Shown: positions 1 to 8,749 of the stretch, in pieces | Position numbering within the stretch: the first letter of the stretch is position 1 | Layout of the letters: every line of letters begins with the position of its first letter | Source of the DNA: Circinella minor | Lineage: Eukaryota > Mucoromycota > Mucoromycetes > Mucorales > Lichtheimiaceae | DNA length: 25,033 nucleotides | NCBI GenBank assembly: GCA_016758965.1 | Contig: JAEPRB010000390.1 | Span: forward strand, 1 to 25,033 | Reading direction: 5' to 3' | Position numbers and translations under genes: made by a program | Notes under the pieces: model-generated | What the model was told of the DNA's origin: nothing | The model's input: the letters and a program-made list of their open reading frames with translations, nothing else | The model's database searches: none

Positions 1-184
1 CTGGTACCAGAAACAATGGTAGGAGTAGTAGTTGGAGTGGTAGGCATGTTTTTTTCTTTGATGATGAGGGTGTAGAATGAAAGTTTTTACTATTCTGCAG
101 TAATTTTTATTTTGAATTCAAGCAGCTATGAAATTTCACAATTCTCAAGGAAAAAGTTAATTGGTTGTTAAATATAACATTTTG

Positions 185-264
185 GTAACAGCACCGCTGC
201 ATGGGGGTAGCTGTTATGTGAGCTGTTAAATTTAACATAACAGCGGGTGTAACAGCACCGCTGC
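185..264. repeat. Short direct and inverted repeat cluster upstream of the first gene
   Basis: The 16-base string GTAACAGCACCGCTGC occurs at 185-200 and again at 249-264. Between the copies lie CTGTTATGT and its inverted copy ACATAACAG, and the palindrome TGTTAAATTTAACA. The block could be a small fold-back element or a decayed terminal repeat. I see no target duplication that proves insertion. Confidence 0.5.
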
Positions 265-304
265 GGCTGGTCTAATTCAAGAATATCGTACAAGAAATAA
301 TCTT

Positions 305-1276
305 TTGCCAATACCAGATGGAAGGGCTCGCTCACAAGCAAGACATGGTATGACTTTATACAAACCAATAGTCCACCGATTTAAATTAAAAAAGAATATC
401 ACAAGTGATATAGGATGGAGCGACAGACGTGTAAAACCATACCATCGATGTTTAAAGGATCAAGTTGAAAAAGCAGTAAACCAGTATATACCAATCGGGG
501 CATGCACTGCGTTCTGGGGCGCCAGAATAATACTTCAAAAAAATTGGAATACGGTACAAGTAGACGCAGAATTGACGGAAAAAGTAACAAAAAATAGAAA
601 GAACAGCAATTATAACCAAGGTAGATATTACATATATAATATTAATAAGTAATATACCAGTATTAATTAACCTTTTAATTAACTTTTTTGATGGTGCCCT
701 AATACATGTTGGTTTTTAGATAATGAACATAATATTCGTGAAGACAGTGCCACCTCCAACAGTGGTCATGATATTTCAGAGGATGATGGCGAGTATTATG
801 AACATGATGAAAGTGATGAAGATGATAACTGCAATAATAATAACAATGATGACGACGATAATAATGATGGCGAATATGGTTTCAGTGAAGATTATGATGA
901 TGACGATGATAATGACGATAATGAGCATGATGATAATGGTAATGAGGATGATGAAGATGATAATGGTAATGAGGATGATGAAGATGAAGATGGAGATAAC
1001 GCAGATGACTGCATCTTATTAAGTTCCCAAGAAAAAGGAAACACAAGAACATTCTCAAAAAATAAAAGAAGCAACGACACAACTAGTACTCGTAAGATTG
1101 CTTGTATTAGTAGTAATGAAAAACGATGTCGAGAACATGATGACAACATTAATAATAATAATAATATATTAACAAACGATCCAAGGAATAAAAGAATACG
1201 AGGAAAAAAGCAAAAAAGCTCATCAACTAAAAAAAAGACAACAGCAACAACATCATCAACATATTTAAATAATTAA
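305..1276 (+). CDS. 3' part of an unrecognised gene with a highly acidic, then basic, C-terminal tail
   Basis: I read two exons, 305-620 and 720-1276, around a 99-bp intron (621-719) with donor GTAGAT, a CCTAATAC branch-like site and acceptor TTTTTAG. The junction codon is GAT and the frame stays open to TAA at 1274-1276. Exon 1 encodes about 105 residues with no motif I recognise, rich in R, K and aromatic residues. Exon 2 is dominated by D, N, E and G runs (about 740-1010), then becomes Lys/Arg- and Ser/Thr-rich near the end, as in nuclear or DNA-associated proteins. The frame is open upstream to 236 with no convincing ATG; 305 is a TTG, so the true start is probably in an unseen upstream exon. 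The Met-rich reading of the acidic tract in another frame is a shadow. Function unknown. Confidence 0.5.
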
Positions 1277-1608
1277 AACAGCCTGAATTATTATATAAAT
1301 TATATATTCATTTCTTTTTATATAAAAATAATAAACTACTAGTTTATGAAGTAATATACCATAAATAAATTAAAATTGTAACGCTTACATTAAAGTGAAT
1401 ATTGAGCTTGCTATTCCATTATTTAACTCTGAATATCTTCATTTTCCTCTGAAAACACTCCATTTTTTCTCTAAAAACTTCTGAAAAACTTCCATTTGCC
1501 ATCTCCGAAAAATCTCCAAAGCATTAAGTTCTGAAAAAATTTTTGAGAGATGTAGATTTTCAGGAGAAAAATGTAATTTTTTCGGAGTTTTTATGCTCAA
1601 AGTGTTTA
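1277..1608. repeat. Intergenic stretch with an imperfect fold-back repeat
   Basis: No coding frame is convincing. At about 1427-1596, motifs such as TCTGAAAA, CATTTT and CTCTGAAAA on the left recur inverted on the right, where GAGAAAAATG and TTTTTTCGGAG appear. This gives an imperfect hairpin of roughly 170 bp and may be a degraded foldback transposon. Confidence 0.35.
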
Positions 1609-1811
1609 TTAATGAGCAATTAAACTACTGAATGTATTACCACCAATCCACATTTGCTGTCCATATCTAAGCCTTGTGTTTATCGTTCCGCTCCTCCTAT
1701 TTCGTTTATTATATGAAATCATTTCTCTCTTTAATTCACCACCATTCACACCTCCAAAATCTTGTATCATAGCATTCATATTAGCTTTTTTTAAGAGGAT
1801 GACTACATGGG
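1609..1811 (-). CDS. Possible 3' terminal exon of an unrecognised gene
   Basis: Read on the minus strand from 1811, an open frame runs about 67 codons to TAA at 1611-1609. It follows a good splice-acceptor context: CTGAC, a T-rich stretch, then TTTTTGTAG. The translated piece is balanced and basic in composition (for example a stretch reading RNRRSGTINTRLRYGQQMW) and lacks an ATG near its start, as expected for a last exon. A near-duplicate acceptor (TCTGATTTTGTAG) and a TACTAAT branch-like string lie just upstream, next to the E1 insertion site. If the exon is real, E1 landed in the intron before it and the rest of the gene lies right of 20042. I do not recognise the protein. Confidence 0.35.
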
Positions 1812-1871
1812 CTACAAAAATTCAAAGTCAGAAACACATAGGCTACAAAATCAGAGGTATATTAGTAATAA

Positions 1872-1880
1872 CTTGGGCAT
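1872..1880. repeat. E1 target-site duplication, left copy
   Basis: CTTGGGCAT lies immediately outside the left E1 terminus and is repeated exactly at 20034-20042 outside the right terminus. Confidence 0.85.
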
Positions 1881-2000
1881 GAGGTCCACGAAAAATCATG
1901 CACCACCCCCTATCGTGCACCATAGGAAAACGAGTCACAGCAGATAATAGTGCACCATAATGTATATTATGAAGATAAACAGTGCACGATGACACATTGC
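1881..2000 (+). repeat. E1 left terminal inverted repeat
   Basis: This pairs with 19915-20033. It holds several GTGCAC(C/G) motifs (for example TCGTGCACCA, AGTGCACCA and AGTGCACGATG), which recur inverted at the right end and may be transposase-binding sites (inference). Confidence 0.75.
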
Positions 2001-2047
2001 TCCATTGAATTTATGCATTATAACCATTTTATTCATAAAACAGTATA

Positions 2048-2507
2048 GGGAATTGCTACAGACACCCCATATTTTGCTTATGGACACCCCACAAATAAAC
2101 AGTTATCAAATAAGTTCTTAGACCATATAAACTATAGTAACAGCATTGTCAACACCAATAGCGCTTGTTTAGCCGCTCATATGTAACATTAAAAGTGTAT
2201 ATGATTCCTTGTTTGTCTCACTTTCATAAGGCCTACAATTCCCACTTGTGTACATAATAAGTATAGTAAGAAACCATAAGAAATATTGATTGCTTTTATA
2301 AAAAGTCGAGCTGATAATATAAGTTTCATAAACATTTATAAGTTGTATAACGATAATAGCTGTAAAGATAGTGTATAAATGGCTGGATACGATGTGATTA
2401 ATATATATCAATTTGTTGTGTGCCCTTGAAAAAAATAAAAGTGGGGTGTCCGTAATAGCTGAAATTACTTAATATAGTATGTTTTTGGGGTGTCTGTAGC
2501 AATTCCC
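2048..2507. mobile_element. Non-autonomous TIR element (MITE-like) nested in E1
   Basis: The left end reads GGGAATTGCTACAGACACCC and the right end is its inverted copy; a second inverted motif, GGACACCCCAC, lies about 25-45 bp further in on both sides. The 460-bp body has no convincing gene. TSD evidence is weak: AGTATA precedes the left end and appears three bases after the right end, so the superfamily is unassigned. The element lies between E1's left TIR and the 3' end of the E1 gene. Confidence 0.7.
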
Positions 2508-2613
2508 AATAGTATAAATAACTAAAGAAAATGTGTGTGCATTATATCATAATGCCATTTAATACATTTTCAATGCTTCTTATATACCATATACAAATAT
2601 AATTTATTTATTT

Positions 2614-5229
2614 TTAACATTTTTTATAAAAAGCTAATACGGGATTGATTATTTTCGAGAAAATACCAGGAAATTGTTCAGCATTTTCACTAAGAACTTT
2701 GATTCCTGGTTTTTTCATGTTATCCATACATGTAATAAAAGGTCCGTTTGGTGTTTCTATGACTGTTGTCGTTGTAAAGTGATAGCCGTGTCTTTCTGTC
2801 AATGATATCAAAGCAATGAGACAATAATTGTTGAATTGTAATATGGTCATGTCGTAAGGAAATGGTATGTTTCTGTATTTTTCATCCCAACTGAACATAT
2901 TATCATAGATAATAAGGAAAGGTGGAAGATCGTGTATTGGAAGATAGTAGGTTATCGCGGATTCTTGGCAGTAGAAGCACCTAGCATTATCTTTTTGATG
3001 ATGTATGAATTTGGAAAAATATCTAGTGAAATTTTCTGGAGGACCATTTGGAATATTTTCAGCAATAAGGGTGGAAGGATTGAATTCAATTACAGGATCA
3101 TATGCCGAAAAATGATCAGATGAGCTATCAAGAAAACACATATGTTCATGATCATGGTGACACTGGTTAATGCATACTCTTCTAATTATGAAACGATCTT
3201 TAAATTGTTGTGAGCAATGTTTGATATAATTGATGGCAAGTTCACAAACGTCATGCATTCTACCGCGATGAAAGTTTGTGAGTTTTTGAAAAATAAATGC
3301 TCTCATTCGATTAGAAGCATCGCATCTACGTTCAGTATGTGTCATTTCAAATGTTGTTCTGAGCATGTTATTATATATATTGTCAGGATTAAGATTTGTT
3401 ATGTTAATACATAGCAAAAGACAATGCCACAGTGTTTCCATAAATGCATCGATATAGCATGACATATTCATGTTTGAATTCAAAATCAAGCTGTATCTAG
3501 TAGATGGCTGAATTGGGTCAATCTTACGTTTTTTTGGTAGATGATTGATGGTAGTGTTATCAATGTTGTTTACTTTTTCAATAATAGATGAAGTGATACT
3601 TCCTGACATTGAGTTTGTATTTGTGCCATAATCAAAACATTCATCATCATCGATATCAATATAGTCAGATGGGGTTTGAGGCTGTAGTGATGCTTGAAGT
3701 TCGTCTAATTGGATCAACAAACTGGTATCATAATCCTCTATTTCTTCAATACGCTCTAATTCTTTTTGAATGGTAGGATCATCAACTTCCAGAGCTGGTA
3801 GCTCGTTTTCATTCATCAACGCGAATCCTTGAGAATCACAACATGCAACAATATCTTTTACATCGTCCTCTGTCAAATAATCTCGCTGATCACTAACTTT
3901 ACTGTCATCTACACGTAGTTGCTTTGGTGTGTTTTTTTGCTTTGTGTGTTCCTGTTTTTGTAGTTCCTTTTCATCAGCAAAGATCACATCCGTATTGTCA
4001 GGTGCACGACCATCATTTTCGGCATAGCTTTTTGTTCCTATTCTTCGTGGTTTTCATAATTTTTGCTGCCGATTATAGGTCGTCAGTATGCCATATTCAT
4101 AAAACTGTGACAGGTCATCTTGATCACTTTTAGCTAGTTTTAATGCTCGGCGTAATGTTGATCTAAGTGGCTGACCCCCCTTGATCAATGTGTTGAAAAC
4201 TCGATGAAAACTTTCTATCGCATTACTCGTGCGACAAATATGAAAACGTAAACTATGCTTCATAATAGATCCATTCACAAATATCATACTTCGAACATTG
4301 GGTTGAAGCCACCATAGAAGCCATTTATGAGTGTCTGGGAATTCGGATACAATATTGTTGCACGTAACATTAAATTCCGTGTCATCAACAGTAGTGCGCA
4401 ACTTGACAGTAAGCTCCAAAAAAGTAGTGCGTTTATCAACAGGTACGACAGCATGAATACTACTGATGCGTTGCACCGATTGCATCCAATGCATGTAGCA
4501 ACCCTTCAAGTATTTAAGGCCATCAGTCATACCACAAGTATATATGTTATATGCTGACAAATATCCATTCTTCTATGACAGCGAAAAATCCATGACCATC
4601 CCCATAAAGTTATCTGATGAAGTAAAGTCGATTTTGTATAACGAAAAGAATGCCAGAAAGTATTTATGAAAATGTTCTTTTTTTAATTCCCCAATAACAG
4701 CTTAAAATATCAATGAATGCTTTCGTATTTCAGGAAAATACAAAACAGTTGAACATAAATATCGATCCTTTGGAAATGCTTTATAAGTTACATCCGTTAT
4801 GCAGGGAAATGCTTTGAAGTTGACATATTTAGGCATTAATGGTGCCCTGAAAGTGATGATAAAGGAATGAGAAGTAATGTTTGCTGATGTAATATAATTC
4901 GGATATTCATTTTCAAGTTCTTCGAATTTGCTAAACATGTCTTTATCATCTGTAGATTTTTCGTTTGTGTTTTTTCCACATTTCCGAATTTCATAGTTAA
5001 CTCGATCCAAATTACCTAGTACAGGATTGATGCTGTGTACAGAGTTTGCTATCATTCCTTCCGTGTCTAAAATTCCACTAACTAATCCTTTGGCTTTTCG
5101 TTGAGGTAATAGAGCTCTTTCATATCCCACGGGTTCCTCATCATGTTGCTTGTAATTATCCAAATATTGATCAAGTTTTTGTTGCTGTTTGTTGCTAAGA
5201 TGCTTGTCAAGATAGGGACTTGGGTAATT
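2614..5229 (-). pseudogene. E1 MULE transposase-protease fusion, 3' part (transposase core, acidic linker, USP-like domain)
   Basis: One continuous minus-strand frame runs from the E2 junction to TAA at 2614, broken only by TAA 4704-4702, TAG 4575-4573 and TGA 4056-4054. Homology to the E2 gene continues across all three stops, so this is a single gene. The transposase core shows Asp in FPCITDVTYKAF, Asp in GMVMDFSLS and Glu in RTSNAIESFHRV, the MULE DDE triad. An acidic linker and a classic nuclear signal, PKKRK, follow. The last ~280 residues resemble a ubiquitin-specific-protease fold: a Cys box (SCYIDAFMETL, Cys codon 3459-3457), a CFYC zinc-type pair, and a His box (RHGYHFTTTTV, His codon 2781-2779) followed by Asp in CMDNM. 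The domain identity comes from motif order and has not been searched. The gene's 5' part is at 19403-19906. Confidence 0.8.
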
Positions 5230-5230
5230 T

Positions 5231-5400
5231 TGCAGTACTTTTTTGCAGTAGTAGTCGGACAAGACCGGAGATTTTCCGCACAATTGACCAGATTTTACTA
5301 ACTATAAAAGGTGCTTTGCGGTACTCCTTGCAGTAGTTTGCAGTAGTAGTTTGCGGTACTCCTTGCAGTAGTTTGCGGTAGTTTGCAGTACTACATAATT
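5231..5400 (+). repeat. E2 left TIR with subterminal TTGC(A/G)GTA repeats
   Basis: The TIR proper is followed from about 5315 to 5395 by many copies of TTGCAGTA or TTGCGGTA in one orientation. The right end carries the inverted form TAC(T/C)GCAA. Such clusters are typical binding-site arrays for a transposase; that role is inferred. Confidence 0.8.
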
Positions 5401-5828
5401 TTTACAGTCTATTCTTGCGGTAGTTTACACATGTGCTAAAGAAAAAAAGAAAAACCAACTTTCATAAACTGTTTCTCTTCATTTTCGATCATTCTATTCG
5501 AACCCCTTTTTTTGGCCAGTAATAAACTTTTTTTTTCCAACAGAAATATGTTCATTTAATAAATATAACTGTAAGTATTTTGAGAGGAAGTTGTTTTATC
5601 AATATCACATAAAAGTTTTCTTTTTTTTTACTTCAGATTCGGAATTAGAAGTTTCCCATTTATTAATCTCACTCCGATTTAAATGGAAAAATCAAGTTAC
5701 AAGAATAGACTTGATAGAACTTTCTAGTTGTTTCTATTTTTCTACCAGTTTCGCATGAAAAAGTATAAATACTTCATGCTGACCCCTGAGGTTTAAACAC
5801 GATAATTAATTTTTTATCATTTTTTTAC
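5401..5828. other. E2 5' region without a gene
   Basis: AT-rich leader between the E2 left terminus and the E2 gene. T-rich runs and a TATAAATA string (5763-5770), about 60 bp before the ATG at 5829, could be promoter elements. I see no other structure. Confidence 0.4.
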
Positions 5829-8633
5829 ATGTCAAGCATTGAACAAACAAATAATAATCTCGCTGATCATTTTCCACAATTCCCATCTAGAGATGCTGAA
5901 ATTACCATTCGAGCACACTATTCGTCAATTAGAAGATACAATGTAAAAACAACTACTTAAATGGGTTAGAGTCTTTGTTATGTTAATCGTTGGAATGATG
6001 GTGATAATGTCAAAGTAGCAAAGTCATGCAATGATGCTATATCTTGCACAAATGAAGAATGTACTTTGAGAAAAAATGTACACCTAGTGCCAATGAGCAC
6101 CAAATTGAAGACAGATGATTGGTGTGAAAAATCATCATGTCAAGCATGCCATGCACCACTAACACATATCCAATGCTCTTATGTAGCTATATTTACATTT
6201 TCCGGGGATATATGTAGACTCACACCTGGTCATAAAGAAGGACAAAATGTGCATACACATGATTCGTTCATGCCTAAAAAGCTTTCGCCTCAACAGGCTG
6301 ATAAACTCCATGGCATGGTTAAAAATGGCGCCACTCGTAGTGAACTGCAAATGGGAATGAGTAAAAGGACAAATAACCTAGGTAATGCCTCTGAGATCCA
6401 TCCTCCTGATTTCGAGAATATTGAGAAATTACGGTATGAGCGAAAAAGATATTGAAAGCTAGCCCCATTGAACAACCAAAAATGAATTCGTCAATTGAAG
6501 ACTTATTTAAAATTTAAGAAGAATTTCCAGGTTATATTACTCCACCATGGTTAACAATGAAAGGTGAAATGTTTATTTCATTCTGCCCTCCAAAACTCAA
6601 GAAAGTTCTTGAAATCCACAAATATACATTTATAATGGATGTTACTTTTTCTGTTTTTGAAAGTGGATATTACCTATGTACATCAGTGATGTATTGTGAA
6701 GTTTTACAGTCCCATCCAATTGCCTTTGGAGCAGTATTAGATGGTATCACAGTAAAGCATTTTGACTTTTACTATCAAGCTTTGTTCAATGCATATGAAA
6801 TAGTATTTCCGCAAGATCCTAATAAAGAAAACGGTAAGAATATCCTTGGGTTTCTTCAAGACTTTTCACAGGCGCAACACAAAGGGTTTATCAGTGCTTA
6901 TAAACAGCAGACAAAAAATAGAAAAGAAGAAGGGCTCAAATATTTGAAAGGATGTACCGTTCACTATGAGCGGAATGCATGAAAACTGGCCGAGACATAT
7001 GCGAATGATATGCATGATGGAAGTAGGAAACAAATGAAGAAAATGCACAAACTGCTGTTTGGATTACGTATGGTTGAAACTGAAGCTCAGTATAACAAAA
7101 TATGGGAAAAAGTTCTTGAAATGTACCCAAAATCTAAGCGCTTTGTTAGGTGGTGGAACAGTGAATCAGTGCGCGGTTTTATATTTCCTGCTGTTTCAAC
7201 TATGAATAGTCGACTCCTTCATCACTATTGTTTTACTACAAATGCTGTCGAGAGTTTTCATAACAAGTTATATCATCTTATAAAGAAAAACCAACCGCTA
7301 AATAACAACTTACGATCTGTACTCCAATATACAGAACATGGGGAAAAAGCTTTGAGCCACTTTATCAAAGGGGCCCGTTTATATTATGGTAATAACAATG
7401 AGGAATCCAGAAAACGGAAGGCTAGTAATGCTAGAACTAGAAGAAATCGGCGCAAATCTGCAAAGTATGTTAACGATGGTCGTGCTCCCGATTATATCCA
7501 AGCTCTAGTAAAAGTATTTAAAAATCATGAATGGGACCCACTAGAATCTAGCAGTGATAACAGCAGTGAGGATGATGTCAATAATGTCCAAGGTAATATT
7601 AGTGACGAAATAACTGATGACGAACTTGAATTAGATGATATACATGTCAGTACAAATGAAGTATGGAGTCCTGATGATTATCCTGACGGTTTTGACTCAA
7701 CGAGCAGTGATGACGATGATCATGAACAAAAAATGTCAGATAAAGAGAATACTAGTAGACCATCTATTAGTTCTAAAGATAGTAGTAATAGTGAAAATGA
7801 AAATGAGAACGAAAATAATGTGTGCAGTGAAGAAGAAGAAAAAGAAGAGGCTCGAAGTAAAATCTATGACCACTATTTGCTAAGACTATGTCCTTGGGAT
7901 AGTAACTCATATTACATCGATGCACCAATGGAGCTGTTATTACAATCGATTCTGCCTGAGATGCTACCAGATAATGACAATATTACGTTCGAAAGTACTA
8001 ATAGATTTGACGAAGAATTATTACAAGCATATTTAGCATATAAAAATAATAATTATGATGTTCGTGTACGTGGTCTCAAGCGACTACAAGAATTTGTATG
8101 GAGCTCAACCAGATTTGATCGATCATTTAATGACGCAGCTGAATTTTTCCAGTTTTATGCTGAAAACATGTCCGATAAGTTACAGGCAGCTTTTGGCGCA
8201 AGAGTTAGATGTAGAACCATTTGTACAAGTAATGTATTTCATATTCAGGAACACCATGAAAGAAATAACAATCAAATTATGATTCATGTGAAGCCTTCTG
8301 ATCTTAACCGACGCTTTCAAGATTATGATGAACAAGAAAAAACAAAAGAATTATCCAAGTGTATTCTTGATAAACTAAAATCGACAAAGTTAAGAAAATG
8401 TTCAGCATGTAACTCGCTTGCTACAAGAGAAAATGAAATAATATCTTGGCCACAATATATGTTTATTCGAGATGAATCTGCACCAACAGGAGCAAAAGAA
8501 ATGTTGACATTTCCAACATCACTTGAATTATCTGATGATAAACCTATTATATTCAAGGAAGAGTAAATTCATTCGCGCGAACTGGCCATCATTTTACTTC
8601 GGTAGCAATAATTCCAAATAACGGAAATCTATT
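5829..8633 (+). pseudogene. E2 MULE transposase-protease fusion, main part, decayed
   Basis: The gene starts at ATG 5829. It is a paralogue of the E1 gene, with the same order: a Cys/His-rich N-terminus (DWCEKSSCQACH, then a C and an HTHD pair), a MULE core (Asp in FIMDVTFSVF, Asp in LGFLQDFSQ, Glu in TTNAVESFHNKL), a long acidic D/E/S/N linker (about 7540-7860), and a USP-like C-terminal domain. Defects are TAA 5958, TAG 5967, a frame change near 6443-6455, TAA 6515, TGA 6980 and a one-base frame change near 8556-8565. The Cys box reads NSYYIDAPMEL: codon 7910-7912 is TAT (Tyr) where E1 has TGC, so the protease was probably inactive even before the stops. The CSAC pair and the His box (RTGHHFTSVAI, in the shifted frame at about 8578-8610) remain. 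E3 interrupts it after 8633; the last 44 codons are at 11375-11507. Confidence 0.8.
8624..8633. repeat. E3 target-site duplication, left copy
   Basis: GAAATCTATT is repeated exactly at 11365-11374. The E2 protein frame reads straight through when one copy and E3 are removed, which confirms the junction. Confidence 0.88.
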
Positions 8634-8670
8634 GAGAAACTTGAATCCTCCGTAAAAAAGTCTCGGATCT
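8634..8670 (+). repeat. E3 left TIR
   Basis: Pairs with 11328-11364; the block TTGAATCCTC is followed by C or T and then an identical 17-bp stretch. Confidence 0.85.
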
Positions 8671-8749
8671 GGAAAAAATTGAGACTGTGAAAAAAAACCT
8701 GGTTCCTTGTTCCTTGCTCTTTTATTATTTATTAATCTATCATCTTACC

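Noticed and set aside
723..1022. Met-rich 99-residue open frame and His/Ser-rich minus-strand frames over the same DNA
   Set aside because: They are frame shadows of a GAT/GAA/AAT repeat that encodes an Asp/Asn/Glu tail in the spliced frame ending at 1276.
2614..5229. Alternative genetic code with reassigned stops
   Set aside because: All three stop codons interrupt frames, genes also end at normal stops, and frame changes occur too; decay is the simpler reading.
5240..5283. N-terminus MCGKSPVLSDYYCKK of the minus-strand frame at 4702-5283
   Set aside because: These residues are encoded by the E2 TIR and not by the E1 gene; the E1 frame begins at the junction near 5229.
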